A DNA stretch of 64,000 bases from Xylona heveae TC161 (taxonomy: Eukaryota > Ascomycota > Xylonomycetes > Xylonales > Xylonaceae), in assembly GCF_001619985.1 (NCBI RefSeq), contig NW_017264198.1:1426001-1490000 (forward strand), given 5' to 3'. The notes under the pieces were generated by a model. It did not search any database. It was not told the origin of the DNA and saw only the letters and a list, made by a program, of their open reading frames with translations. Each line of letters begins with the position of its first letter. Position 1 is the stretch's first letter. A program made the position numbers and the translations under genes. Positions 47,829 to 60,358 of the stretch are shown here, in pieces.

Positions 47829-50302
47829 TGTGAATGATATCCTCAATCGTAGATAAAAAAGACCACAATTCCTTGTCAGATGGAGTGAACGATCTCAGGG
47901 AAGGTGATCAACGGGGAAGAAGATCTGCAACTCGGGCGGATAGAGACGATCCCACGCCCCGCGAGCTAAATAAATCCATCAAGGAACCATTGGAGGGGTC
48001 GCGGGAGTCGGTACCGGTAGCTTTTCCTTCCCGTTATTGATATCCCTTATCGAGCGAGAGCGATCTTCTTAACCAAGAATCTCGGCCACCACCCGCTGTA
48101 TCGCAGCTTATTGGGCAAACACGGATAGTTATAAATATCGTAGTCCGGTCTAGAATAGGAAGTGACCATCTCATAGCCACATTAATATCAACCATGAAAA
48201 TTCAATAAAACTTATTAGACAGTCAATATCTGAAATTGCCCCGCTAAAGCCAGAATAATTGTCCATTTCATCAGGTAACGAAAGTAATGCCTATGGCACC
48301 CGATTGGGAGTGATCAAACACACTAACGGCAGACTGCACCATCACTACCTGTATATCACCTGCTGCTGTCTCAATTGTGATAATATAATTTTCGAAGCAA
48401 CCTTATTCCCAGGAAGGGCTTGGATTCAAGACATGAGCAAGAGATAGATGGCGATCCGTTCTGGGTTTGATTACCAAAGCAACCAAAGCCACGAAAAGAG
48501 GAAAAGCTTAAATGGGAGCGACGTCGAGGAATGATGCAACGAGCACAATCCATATGATACGCATATTCGCATTGTAAAGCAATTCAACTGAGAGTGAGAT
48601 CGACGATGTATTTCTCAGACAATGCTTTTGCCCTCCCTTGTTCATATCACCCTCTTGCTGTCAGCTTGAGCCCCTACTCCCTTTGTAATAGCAGGAAGGT
48701 CAGATGACGCACGACAAGACAATCTTTTCAGTTTGTGTGCTTATTTCTTCAGTGTCATGTACACGGGAAAGTAAAATCAAATAATTTAATCAGGTGCACA
48801 ATGGCAATCGTCAAGGATTCGATTGATCAAAAGAAGATTTGTTACTTTGTATAGAGTACTTTGTACTAGGGCAGCAAACCTCGAGTCTCGTACTACGTAC
48901 TCATGCCTCCCTTGTCAAAACCAGCCAGAAATCTCATGAGAGAAAACCATTTTAGTCTGCGGCCTCTGGGGCAAGTGTACGCGTACCGCAGTTAAATCGC
49001 AATCGCACGGTTCGAATGGTGTTTTGTCTATAGTCTCGACCCCCTGTCATGGACGGCTTAAAAGTCCCACTTGTAATTTCCCAGCCAAGTTGAAGCATGG
49101 GTGACAAGGGTGACAAGGTGACCGTCCACCGAGCAAAAGCCAGAGCTCGATACCCAACACGGTAAAGTGCCAGGGGGAAGACGAAGATCGCCCCGTTCCT
49201 GAGGGGACTTTTTTCTATTTTGGAACCATTTCGACCTCCCTCTAACGATACCACTGGACGCCTTTTATCCTTTGAGAAGCTACTTGGCAAGTAGAATCCT
49301 CTACAGAGAGGTATTCAGTGCTGCACTGCTTCTGTTAGCTGATCAATTCGGGAGCTAAGAGATCTCCGCCCTGTGGATCCCTCGTGCGATCAGACCAGTG
49401 AGAGAGACCGCGACGCATGTTTGGGAGCAGGGTATATCAGCCACAACATGCAAAGTACGCGATACCCGGTTCTTGAAGCTTTTCATGCAGCAACAATTTA
49501 TTGATGGAAAGAGGAAAACCCCCACTAGAGTAATTGATTTTATTACCGTATGCAACAAGATCACTACTAGTAGAGGTGGTTCATCATCATCATCATGTCT
49601 GTGCTCGACCACACTCGTGCCCTTTCTGGACGCCCTGTCCGCCACGATCAAGACGTTGGGCGCCCTCCTGCGCCCAGTGGCGGGATCGGCCGTTGGCCCT
49701 CCTGAGACACACGACTCACAGTAGTTGACTTTTTGTCCGTAGAGAAAGATGGGTAATTTGGGGTATCTTCTCGTCTTCTTTTGTGGGAACACTTCTTTTC
49801 TCTTCCCTCTCCCTTCCTTTTGACCTCTTTTGTCCCACTCGAACCCTCTCTTCTTCTTCTTCTTCTTTTAAACTTTTTGCTCTTTGATACATCATCATCA
49901 TCGAGGGCCATCCATCAACCAGCTCGTGCGTCTCATTCTTTTACGCACGACGTCACTACCGGTTGACAGTCATTCGTTTTCTTCATCCCTCGTTTCCCAA
50001 GCCGGAGTAAGAAAGTCGCAGACTCTGTTCGTTTCCTGTAACGTCCCAAAAAGAAAGTCAAGAAACCAAGAAAACCGGCCTCCAACATTCCTTAACCCCG
50101 GATTAGACTTCGACCCCTCGTTTTGAAGCCTCCGCAAACTCCAGATATCTTTTCTTCTCCAGGTTTCCTCAACGACGCTACATATTTTCGCTTCATCTCC
50201 GACATTTTAATTCTAAGTAAAAATACAAAAAAAAAGGAATCTTTAATAGCTTTCTTGACGGGAATCAATATACCAAGAAAACCCCTCAATTGAGCTTCAA
50301 TA
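47829..50302. other. Long divergent intergenic region (DUF3605 / small membrane protein)
   Basis: About 2.5 kb without a supportable gene. The part next to the small gene (49780-50220) is pyrimidine-rich and probably its leader. ATC/CTT triplet runs occur at 49576-49590, 49849-49868 and 49890-49903. The middle (48050-49350) shows nothing recognisable. Confidence 0.55.
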
Positions 50303-50651
50303 ATGGCTCTTATCAGAGATCCTGCCTTCTGGCGCCGCTTCTCCATGGCTATTCATCAGGATGAGGAAGCATCGATTCGCTCACCGACGGGCTCTGGGAG
50401 CTACGAGCTCAAGCAGTAAGAACATACCCCTTCCAGCATCGCAATTTAGTCGCAATCATGTGACAAGACTAACTGTTTGTCACGCGCGGAGCAGAGACAC
50501 TTGGTTAGCCCGTCAGCAAAAGAAGAATAAACGCCGGACGATCCTCTGCTGGGCATTCTGGATCCTCTTGCTCCTCGCAATTGGCGCTGTCGTGGTCGTC
50601 ATTTGGCTCCTGAGTACGCATCGGATCAAAATCAAAATCGGTAGCATTTGA
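50303..50651 (+). CDS. 89-aa single-pass membrane protein, probably tail-anchored
   Basis: Two exons, 50303-50415 and 50495-50651. The intron has a GTAAGA donor, a CTAAC branch site and a GCAG acceptor; the join AAG CA-A GAC keeps frame. Residues 1-37 are soluble (MALIRDPAFWRRFSMAIH, then a Ser/Gly-rich piece). Then a basic stretch RQQKKNKRRT (45-53) precedes one strong transmembrane helix, WAFWILLLLAIGAVVVVIWL (58-77), and a short basic tail RIKIKIGSI. There is no signal peptide, so a tail-anchored ER, mitochondrial or vesicle membrane protein with N-terminus in the cytosol is likely. I do not recognise a named family. The spliced intron, codon texture and clean charge pattern argue it is real. 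Confidence 0.8.
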
Positions 50652-51240
50652 AATACACGAGTGTTGTTTTGTTGGCATTCTACTACCACGGCCGTCCGTG
50701 TTATATATGCCATAGCATCAATCTCAGCGAAGACTTCATTCCGGCGTTCAGAAACGCTCGTGCAAATGCACACGAGCTATCGGAGAGGAGCTGAATAATC
50801 ACTACCCTGATGTGGATAGGAAGGTGTTCTGTTGGGTTTGGGTTCTCGGAGTTTTTCTCTTCTTTTTTCTTTCTCTTCCTTGACATGTTCCTGTTCGATA
50901 CCATTTCAACGGCATACACGTCTGATTTCGTGCGATTAGAACTTATTTCCACATTCTATGCCTTTTCCTTGTGTTTTCTTTCGAGCACGCCTAGTGTACA
51001 AATGCAAGCAAAATAATAACACCGATCAATCCTAACTTGGAGGGGGAACCCAAAGTAAAAGGCATACATACAATTGGAGCTTGCTAGAGATAGAACAACG
51101 CCATATTTTCCCAGACAACAGATCTGTAATGCAATAGAAGAATATTTCGAACGAAAACGAAAAGAAAGCCGCCCAAAGTCGGCACTCGCGAAAGGACATT
51201 GCTGAGCAAAACTTGATCAGAAGAAATCGAGGTCTGCAAA
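50652..51240. other. Convergent intergenic region
   Basis: Facing 3'UTRs of the small membrane protein and U2AF35. No gene seen. Confidence 0.65.
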
Positions 51241-51996
51241 CTAACGTCGTCTTCGCGTGGGTTCAGGCGACGGGCTTCTGGTCACACTCCTCTCATCGCG
51301 GCCCCTCACTTTCAGCCACTTCGCGGTAGAGAGTTGCAACTCGCGGTCTAACTCTGCACTAGGTTCCTTCCGATGTATAAAGTTGCAGAAACCTCCTCTC
51401 ACGCAGCCCTCCCCACTATTCAGCCGACAACAGGCTTCTCGGAAATCCGTGACGGGCGATAATTCGCAGTATATCGGCCGCGCGGCGTACCATCTCGAAT
51501 TGAGCTCGTCGCACGCCTGCTGGGCGGAATCTTCGTACTTGAACCTCGCATATACATTTCCGATCAAATCTACATCAATAATTTGTTAGTTTAGAACCGA
51601 AGATAAACTTCCGCAATATGGGGAGAAAAACTTACGGTCATTATTGTTGTCGCATACAACGACTTCCTCTAATTCGCCATACTTGCACATCTCGCACCAG
51701 AAATCTTCGTAGAAGGAGTCGAAATGGATCTGAAGCTGCGCGGGATTCATCTTATTTTTGGGATCGTATGCGGGATTCTGGTACAGATTCGGGAGGAGAA
51801 TCGTCTGGGAATAAGAGGGCTTGACATGTTTTCGCGAACACCTGTCTCCGTGACGACAGGCCCCGATTTTGTAATAGAACGAACAGTTGACCTTTGGGGT
51901 TTTTTTGTCAGTTGATGGTTTGCGAAACGTTTCAGATCAGATGTCACATACCTTGTCCTGTTCAGTTCCGAAAATCGACGCAAGATAGTTGGCCAT
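51241..51996 (-). CDS. Splicing factor U2AF small subunit (U2AF35/U2AF23)
   Basis: Three exons on the minus strand: 51996-51952, 51891-51636 and 51569-51241, 209 aa. It recognises the AG at the 3' splice site and pairs with the large U2AF subunit. It has the full family order: MANYLASIFGTEQDK start, first CCCH zinc finger (C-x8-C-x5-C-x3-H in CSFYYKIGACRHGDRCSRKH), UHM/RRM domain ending in NVYARFKYEDSAQQAC, and second CCCH finger (C-x7-C-x5-C-x3-H ending in CNFIH). The C-terminal RS tail is very short (SPSPEPTRRRR), as in S. pombe U2AF23, not the long RS domain of animals. Confidence 0.96.
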
Positions 51997-52450
51997 CTTG
52001 CTGTTTCAATCCGCTGTCCTCTCTTGTAAAGATCAATTAACAGGACGCAAGAACGAATGGCTTTATCGGGATTGCGCAAAGAGTGAATAATGAGCTGTTC
52101 TCAATCTGATGATATCCAAAGCTCGGGAGGCAAAATGATTTAGTGATCGGAGGCAGCGCGCCTCCGACTTGCTGACTAATGGGTTGCGAGGCCAGGGATG
52201 GTTCCAGAATATACGCTAGCTTCGGCACATGTCAGCGCAACAATATGGGAATGGCCAAAGCTCAGCGCGTTGCTTCACATGTTTATTTTCTTTTGGCCTG
52301 CAATTGTCCGAATTATTGTCCCTGTATTGCTTTAGATTCTATTGCAGCCTCTCTATCGGTGCTTAGTCATAAATCATCTCTAACTATCTATATGTTGTTT
52401 TTAGATATATACACGTTCAGTTCATCTCAGTGCGAAAGCAACAAGCTCAA
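51997..52450. promoter_or_regulatory. U2AF35 promoter region with a perfect hairpin
   Basis: Includes an inverted repeat at 52147-52167: TCGGAGGC, five-base loop, GCCTCCGA, about 150 bases upstream of the U2AF35 ATG. The rest is presumed promoter and the 3'UTR of the PLP enzyme gene. Confidence 0.5.
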
Positions 52451-53898
52451 TCAAGAGGTGGCCTCGCCAGCAAGAGCCTTGAACCCTTGCAGTAGATCAT
52501 CTCTGATATCTTCCCAAGATTCAACTCCAACACTCACTCGGAGCAAGGTCGGTACGACACCTTTGTCACTCATTCTTCGCCACTCTATCAGACTCTCTAC
52601 GCCTCCGAGGCTGGTAGCATGATGGAATAGCTTCAAACGACTAGGAAGTGCGCGAGCAAATGCTTCGCTGGTTGCCCACATAGAAAACACCGGTCCATAG
52701 CCATTGGGCATTTGCTTGTCTAACCAGGCCTTGTCATCATGCTGAAGGCTGGCATGAGCGACACGAGCCACAATCTTTCGGACAAGAGCTGCATTAGCCG
52801 AACTCGAGGCAGCATCGTTGCCAGGGGTCTGGTCTGGTCGTCCAGAGACCATAGCATCCAGCCATGCAACCAGGCGAGATGCATTGTCGCTCTGTCTGCG
52901 AACGCGCAATTCAAGAGTGCGCACGCTGCGGATACCCAGCCAGCCCTCGAAGCTTCCCAACACGCTGCCCAGATATGTCCGATCGTCCAGGAGTACCTTC
53001 CACCAGTCTTCGCGTTGAGTGGCCAATACACCACATAGCATATCACTATGGCCTCCAATATATTTCGTGCCGCTGTGCATTATGATATCCGCACCGTGCG
53101 CGAAAGGGTCTTGGAGACCTGGCGGTCCAAACGTAGCATCTACCACCAGATATGCGCCTCTAGAGTGGGCTTTTTCTGCAAACTTCTGGATGTTGAAGGC
53201 CAGGCCCGTAGGGTTCACAGGTGTTTCCAAGTGAATGACGTCCCCTGGGCCTAGCTCCTCTGCGGCGCAGTCAAGGGGAAGCTTCTTCATCCCTGTAAGA
53301 CGTTGCTGGAGATCGACCACGCCATGGCAGCCGTGATAGCCATCTCCAATGGATATCTTTTTGGGATTGAGGAAGACGAGCGCCGCGTGCAGGGCAGACA
53401 GACCAGATGAATATGTCACAGCTCGACCCTTGAGCAACGTAGACAGAATACTCTCGAGCCGAGTTGTATTCGGCGCGGTCACTCGCGAGTAGATGTGGCT
53501 TTCGTCCAGTGACTGGAGTTGATTCTTCGTTAGCCTTTTTCAAGTAAACGTTGATGGATCCAAACATCGACTGCAATTAATTTTCGCAGGAGAAATAGAC
53601 CTGAATGTTCGAATTGGGCGAATTGAGATGCCATAATCGCAATACCCTATTGCCATGAAGTAGCCAAGTAGAATCTCACCTCAGAATCATCTCCTACCGG
53701 CCTCAGCTTCTCAGGATCTTCAGTATATCTAAAGGTCGTAGAGACATGCAATGCTGGGGCGACATCTGGGTTGGTGTTCAGGTGATCGTCGGCATGAATT
53801 GCCTGAGTCTCAGGGGCGTACGCTCGCACTGAGGCGTCAGGCTTAGTGTCTGGAATTGCAGCCAGTTGTTGCGAAGTGGTTCCCCCGTTATGAGACAT
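52451..53898 (-). CDS. Cys/Met-metabolism PLP-dependent enzyme (cystathionine gamma-synthase/beta-lyase type)
   Basis: Two exons on the minus strand: 53898-53680 and 53512-52451, 426 aa. The fold-type I signature is clear: TQAIHAD, PALHVSTTFRY, YSRVTAPNTTRLE, YSSGLSALHAAL, GDGYHG, HLETPVNPTG, VVDATFGPPGLQDP and the PLP-lysine motif HSGTKYIGGHSD. It handles cysteine, homocysteine or cystathionine; which reaction cannot be decided from sequence. The 167-nt intron is longer than usual here, and the join DDSE-SLDESHIYSR gives the family sequence. The start is ATG 53898; there is no targeting peptide or evident peroxisomal tail. Confidence 0.92.
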
Positions 53899-54699
53899 CT
53901 TGGAAGCGCAATACGGATTTCCTTCCCAGAGCTGGCAATCTTCGGCGGAGGCTTCGAGAAATTTCAATGGAGCGGCTTATCAGCACGTGGCTTTAAAAAA
54001 AATAGAACGATAATTGTGTTCAGTCAATGTCAATTTATAAAGCAAAGGAGAAATGTCAACGCTTGACTCAGTATCCCGTCCTACGTTTAGCTGCAGCTTC
54101 ACGACTTATCGTTACCCGATAGGCTTAAATGACGTGACGCGCCCTACCAACTGAGTAATAGTGGGGTTAAGCAGTACGGCGGACTATAACTTGACCTTTG
54201 GGCGAGGTTGATCCCTCGGAAAACAACAAGACGGATGCAATATCCAGAACGACACATCATCAACGCTATGAGTCAAAAAAGACAAACATTGAGATTAGTG
54301 ATTTTAAATAATTTTGTTTCAACAACTTGATGAGACGTAGTGAGCTGAGATATTTATTTTCCAAATCCTATGTAATATAGGTCCGGATCTTTCTCTCTTA
54401 CGTGAACCGCTTACGGAAAGGCTTATTGGATCAAAAATGGGAAATGACTCAAGCCCATAGCTGGGCTACATATCAAATCATTGAATCTAGAGTCCTGATG
54501 AATTAATTGTTTTTTTCTGCCAGGTCTGTAGAATTCTCAACGGAATAGGATGGACGGCGCCCCCGCGCCAAAGAAATGCTTCGCTATATCAATTCTTCCA
54601 ATGGTATCATACATTGCAGCACGCTCAAATTCAGAGATTCAAAAATAACGATCGAGATGAAGCTTGATCAAATAAAAAATGGTTTGAGTGGGAAGAATT
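53899..54699. other. Intergenic
   Basis: Promoter of the PLP enzyme gene and 3' flank of the 1132-aa gene. A tRNA-like word occurs near 54140-54170 on the minus strand but does not make a tRNA (see rejected items). No gene otherwise. Confidence 0.55.
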
Positions 54700-54725
54700 T
54701 CATGGTGCTTTGTTGCCGCACATTA

Positions 54726-57700
54726 TTATTTCCGCAGCGAGCCAATCCGGGAGAATTTGCCTACAGGCGCTGGCAATGCCTTTTGAAAATTGTCCCGATC
54801 TAATACTAAGTCAGTTTATGAGTTCATTCAAGCATTCGCAGATAATAGGGCTGCCTTTACCTGCTTCGTCGTCAAATGCAAGAGTAATGTCGTCGTGCTC
54901 GCCAGGATAGTCAGGCAGATCCAGACAGACAAACCCAGAGTCTCCTCCTCCCACAGGCTTAGGCAGAGCGAATTTTGCATCTACTATTCTTAAGTAAAAT
55001 TTGCCTGACTTGCTGAAATTCTCAAAGACATCGGTGCCTTTGAGCTGAAAGTTCATACAGCTTCCGTAATTGAATTTCTCAAAAAATGCGACAAGCTGCA
55101 CTATTTTCTCATGCCGCAGAATCTGTATGCGAGGACCCGTGGCTGCCCAGCGTTTATATATCGGGACAACCATTCGGCGACGTGAAATTGCAAATGTAGA
55201 AGCAATACTACACTTCGTTAATAAGAATTACATACCACATGCCGTTTAGTTTACTCACCCGTCATAAAGGACAGAAAACCCTGTCAGAGCTCGGAGAAAA
55301 TTATGAGTATCTATACGACGTCTGTAAGTTTTGTTCCAGTAGTCTTATCTTCAAAAGTAGGAAAGTTACCTTCAAGACTTTGAAACAGGTAATTTCGAAT
55401 CGTAGAAGAGCTTTTGATCATTCGCTGAAGATTGAGCAGAGAACTGGGGTCCTGTGTCTGTGCTCGATTTTCTGCAATGCACATTGAAATCCCATCCTCT
55501 TGGGCCGCCCGTATTAGCTCTACCTCTGTTCTATTTTGAGCATTCATTCGCACTTTGAGCTCGCCAGGGCCTGTTTCTATTAGCTTTGAGTTGTCCAAAA
55601 AGAGTTGACTTCTTACCTAGGGAAAGACCATCCGTAAAGACGCCCATTTCGCCATTGGCACAGATTCTCAATTTCCTTGACGAAGGGGATGAAGGGTTTG
55701 ATCGAGAATAGCTGGCTTCCTCGTCAATGATCGAAATTTGCTGCAGGTTCAGCGTCATGGGTGCCATGATATGCGGGCTTTCTCCTTCATCGTTATCCAA
55801 GCAAGGATGAATGGAGAAGCCTTTCAGTGGTATGCGAGAAATTACCATATTCTCCCCTTTTCGCGGCGCGCCACCATGTATTATTGACCAAAGAGTCGAT
55901 AACACTGTAGGCTGCTCGAACGCAAGCAAAAATACAAATTTTGAATCATCTCTTCGGCCCTGAAGCCTTAAGATATGCTCGCCGCATTTGCCGCGCAGAA
56001 AGCCAAATTCCAAAAGCTCACCATGTCCCAAGCGAACGTCAAGGCGGAATACAGCCTTTGACTCTGGACTTGTTACCACCAAGAGTCGGAATCCGCCACC
56101 ATGATAACTTTGCATGGCATCACTGCTAGGGCGAGGAGCCAGCTTTTCGAAAACATATAATCGACATCCAGGGACTACTCCTGAAGGGAAATTTTGAGAT
56201 TGAGGAGAATCGCTATACTGGCAACTCTTTACGGCAGTTTGAAGCACCTTAACCTCGTCATGACAAGCTTGGATACCCTTTTCGAAAGATTGCGCGTGGT
56301 GATAGATGCCCCAGAGGCTTTTGAAATCTTTATCGGTCAAACAGAGTACAAGCTGGGTTCCACCTGCTATCCGTACCAAGAGAGAATGCGCCTTGACCTT
56401 CCAATGTACATCATCCCAAGTGGGCCCAGAGTTGACGTTATTTTGTATACATATTTGAACGAGTCGATTCTGGCTGCAAATTGACGCTTTTACCTGCCAT
56501 TCAGCTTTGTCTCTCAAGATCGACAGAGCGCAAATGAACCGGGTAGACTCATTTCCATTTTCTGGTAAAAGTGTGACCTCAACGAACATCCTTCCGTAGA
56601 CGTAGGTTTGATCTGTATCTCCAAGCGGCAAAAATTTGCTCATTTCTAGCAGTGAAGAAGAGCCGTGATTCAAAAGTCCACTAATAAGTCGCGGTAAAGG
56701 TGGGTACTCGAGCCAAATCTTGATGTTCATATTTTGATTGAGCGTGGTCGCCTCGCTCGAAGACGGCAAAAGATTGCCTCGCTGTGCGGATGTCACTAAC
56801 GAACCTAAATGGTCAAATATTTGTTGACGGATGCCTCCGAATTCATTGTCGAAATCATCCTTCCCTTGTCGAGAAGGTGATTTTGCATGTGAGGTTTCTT
56901 TCAGAGAAACAGGAATAAAAGTATTTACAATCCACCAACACTTGGCAAGGTTGATCCAGGATTGTTCAGCTCGTAGGCGCAGAGGTTCTTCGAAAGCCTT
57001 GCCTTCCGAAGACTGTGCTGCAAGACGCATCGTCTCTTCAAGCTGAGTGCGAGCCTGCAGTAACCACCAAACACTAGCTACCAGCCAGTCACTCAAGGAT
57101 CGATCATGCGAGTTTGGAGACAAATTGAACAGCGGGAAAAGATATTCAACACGCCTGCCAAAGTCCTCCAGAACTGGGCCGCAATTTGGACTTCGCTTTG
57201 GCCCTGCGGCTATCGCAGGTGGAGGGGCTGCGTTAATACCTGATACCACCTGCCTTGTTTCTGGAGAAGACGGAATTTTCTGGATACTTTGAGATTGCTG
57301 CGGTGCCTTTCCAGGCTCTAGAACGCGTAGATCCTGCTGCTGAGACGGCAAGCAGAAGTCTGGGCGCGCTGGAATCGCACCACGTCTCGTCTGCTCTTGC
57401 TCGAGCTCCGGAGTTGATAGAGGTGAGACGGTCGTATCCTCTAATTGCGCTCCTGACGGTGAATTTCTGTCTAGATCAAACGCTGTTTCCGAGGATTGCA
57501 AAGGAGATACTGGGGAGACATCGTAGGGAGACGATGGTATCCTGCTTGGAGAAGAAAGCCTGGAAATCTCTTTTGCTTCAAACTCCGTCCTGATCGCTGG
57601 TCTTTGGGTCCTGGTCGGTTGCGGATGCATATATTTTGGCTCGTTTTGCCGCTTCATATCATTTCCAACGGAAGCGCTTTCACTCGGATGGGTAGATCCC

Positions 57701-58329
57701 AACGGCGGGTGATCTATTTGCTGGTCTCCCAAATCAAGCGGGAAGCCCGTCGGTGCACGCCTGAGAGGAACAGGTGCGGCATGGACCGTCTCCTGTCTGG
57801 TTCTTTTCCCGTCTTGGGGGGTGCTTGTCGGTGCATGGCGTAAGCCAGCAGGGGTACCATCCGCAATTGAACGCTGGTTTGTGCTGGCCTGACAGCTTTG
57901 AGAGCCCTTGCCACGCCTTGAAACAGCATTTGGAGGCAGCTCAGCGTCGTCACCCCCTTCACCAATAATCTCTGGGTTCGAAGCAGTAAATCTGACAACC
58001 AAGTTTATTTTATTCCGGCCTGATCGAGCATTTAATTTGCGTTGACCACTTCCGTGGGAGAGGGTGCTATCATTTTCATGCCCGCTGACGTCGACTGCGG
58101 CGGGCCACCTCTGGGCGTTCAAGGTATCAATGCGGGGTGATATAGCTCGAGCCTTGGCGATTGACGGTTGCAAGAAGTCAGCGACCTCTTGGGCTCGCTC
58201 TTGGTCCTTTTTGGCCGTTTTAGATGCGCTGGTATCATCCTTTGAGTGAAGCTTGGTTCGCCATGACTGTTTGCTAAGGAATTTGTGGTCGTCGGCTTGG
58301 CGGTCGACAGCCAAGCGCTCCAGGGACAT
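54726..58329 (-). CDS. Unrecognised 1132-aa protein, conserved-looking C-terminal half
   Basis: Five exons on the minus strand: 58329-55617, 55576-55370, 55310-55259, 55207-54861 and 54805-54726. The start ATG begins MSLERLAVDRQADDHKFLSK; the frame runs on to 58431 only via non-conserved leader. The first 400 residues are mostly disordered and Ser/Pro/Arg-rich with one ordered strip (NKINLVVRFTASNPEIIGEG). The rest looks globular, with several beta-rich stretches (LVICLTDKDF-like, VFRLDVRLGHGELLEFGFL, FAISRRRMVVPIYKRW). No catalytic motif, signal peptide or membrane helix was seen and I cannot name the family. The last exon is ambiguous: acceptor 54806 gives a tail ending SRIGSLRK (preferred), acceptor 54780 gives a different tail with stop at 54700. 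Both keep frame and length. Confidence 0.8.
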
Positions 58330-60358
58330 GACGTGACCCCATGAAGCGGGCAAAAGTATAGACTTGGATAAGAGTTCAAGAAAGTCGGGAAGATGAGCTG
58401 GCAGAAGGCTGACCAATTTTATGATTCTCACTTAGAAGCCATGATGCACAATGATGATTATGGGGATGGGAAGACCCTGGCGGTGAATTCTCACTGCCCT
58501 TGAAGTTTGTGATTGAGGCTATTGTCTCAGCGGCTACAGGATGGTTGCTCCGCGGTCGTGTGCTTGGCCTGAGCATAAGGTACGTACAAAGTAGGTAGGT
58601 AGTGCACAAAACCCTTATGACGATCCAAAGTTACATGGGAAGGGACGAACGCGCAGCACAGACACGCCACACCTTCCTTCGGCACCGTTCGTGGGTTGCC
58701 AAGCAGACTGTGCAGATTCAGACGATCTTGTGTTTTTATGTTATCGACACCACCACCACCACCACCACCACCTACAGACACAATCGTCAAGCTGGCCCAA
58801 ATCAGCACCGTGCTAACCTATCCATTATCTAACATATGAGTGAGAGGGTACGACGACCGAAACAAGAGACAAGAGCTCATGAATTGTTGACAATTGTCCT
58901 CATCTCCTCTGGCCGACTTAGCAAGGTCTTTTTCATACAAACTATTTATAACAGAGCTAAACCAGGGGCTCCTGTGTCTTTGATTCACAGGGTTTCCCTT
59001 TTCCCCACTGGGAAACAATAGGGGGCCACCCCTTGCGAGTCATGGATGTTTTGCCGATACCACCCCACCATCAAAGCGCTTTTGTAGTGGAAACAATAGT
59101 TTACCCAGTTGCAACACTGGAATCGCTTAAACCGTGGGAGGCGCGTGTTTGTCCTCGTGCCTTGATGGCTTTAGTCAGGGATTATTATCATGCATAATCA
59201 TGCGGTGTGTACTTCGGAATATCCCAGCCAAATAGTTCCTCTCTAGGGTTTCTTCTAGTCAAATTATGCAAAGATAATATTCCTGCGTCCATGAAGCGCG
59301 GAATGTAGGGATCGTTGGACATGCCTAAAATGGCTTCTCAAACTGTCCCCATTCCTCACTAAGCTACTTCCCCAAGGTTCCCCCTTTCCTCAATCTTTCT
59401 TACAGATCATCGGGGGTCTGGAACCGACCTGCTAGTACAGTATTTGTTTCTGCCGCAGAGACTCAATAGCGCCAGAAGCGGGACCTATGCAGATCCTCTT
59501 TCTCCATCTCGCTCAATAAATTATCCGTTGAGGAGCCCCGGATGCAATAGGAGGACTATCGACATTTTAGTCTCATCATGTTAAATAAGATGCAATTAGC
59601 TTTACCTAACCACCTGGCTAATGCCCATGTCAAAACTTCTTCCATGGCGCTTTGCCCTTCGCTTGGCTTGGACCAAAAGAAGCTTCAGATAGCCACCAAT
59701 CATCGACTTCATCCGTTGCGCCTCGCCCCTTTTTAGCTACTCTCCGAACATCGCCACAACTGTCATTCGTGGTAAGTAATCATGACGGAGGAGGAGGCAA
59801 TTTTACCAAAGTATTTCGTATTCCGCACTGCCTTTGCCGAGGTGGCATGGGTACTGGGGCAAGAAACTTGCTGCTCTTGGTCTCTTTGAACTAGGTTTGC
59901 CTCGCAATCCAAGGTTGTCGCCTGGCAGTTTCCGCCGGAAAGATCTCCGTAATTTTCAAATTTTTACCGAACTACAGAGGTAACTTAGTCTCCTAGGATC
60001 ATAGGGTGCAACGCCACTTAGCACGACTGCCATGCTTGGCCGAAGGCTGTTCCCGCAAAACTTTGCAAGATCGTTCTCGTGCACACCTCGCTCCCACAGT
60101 CTCCCCCGCAGACGATGGCATCGGGAGCAGTTCATGCTCGAACGAGTTCCCAAGGCTCAGCTAGAGACCGATAAAATATTCCCAAATCACTCATTTGCAT
60201 CAAATTGAAATAATGTTTCGAACGTGAAAGTAAATGTAATTTTAAAAATCTAATTACAAAAGTATCCCAATGCAAATCATACCCTTCGTCCAGCAAGGGA
60301 TCTGACAATGTTTATATGCAATATCGCTAGTCTATATTTATGCATCGAAATTCGTCAT
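58330..60358. other. Intergenic, no supportable gene
   Basis: Holds the promoter of the 1132-aa gene and the 3' flank of the MFS gene. A (CAC)8 microsatellite lies at about 58747-58771. Short frames show no domain. Confidence 0.55.
58747..58771. repeat. (CAC)8 microsatellite
   Basis: Eight uninterrupted CAC/ACC triplets on the plus strand in the upstream region of the 1132-aa gene. Confidence 0.9.

Noticed and set aside
54105-54180. tRNA-like stretch on the minus strand (CTCAGTTGGTAGGGCGC)
   Set aside because: It resembles a tRNA A-box and D-arm, but no T-arm GGTTCGA box follows, stems do not pair, and the anticodon arm is broken. At best a tRNA relic.
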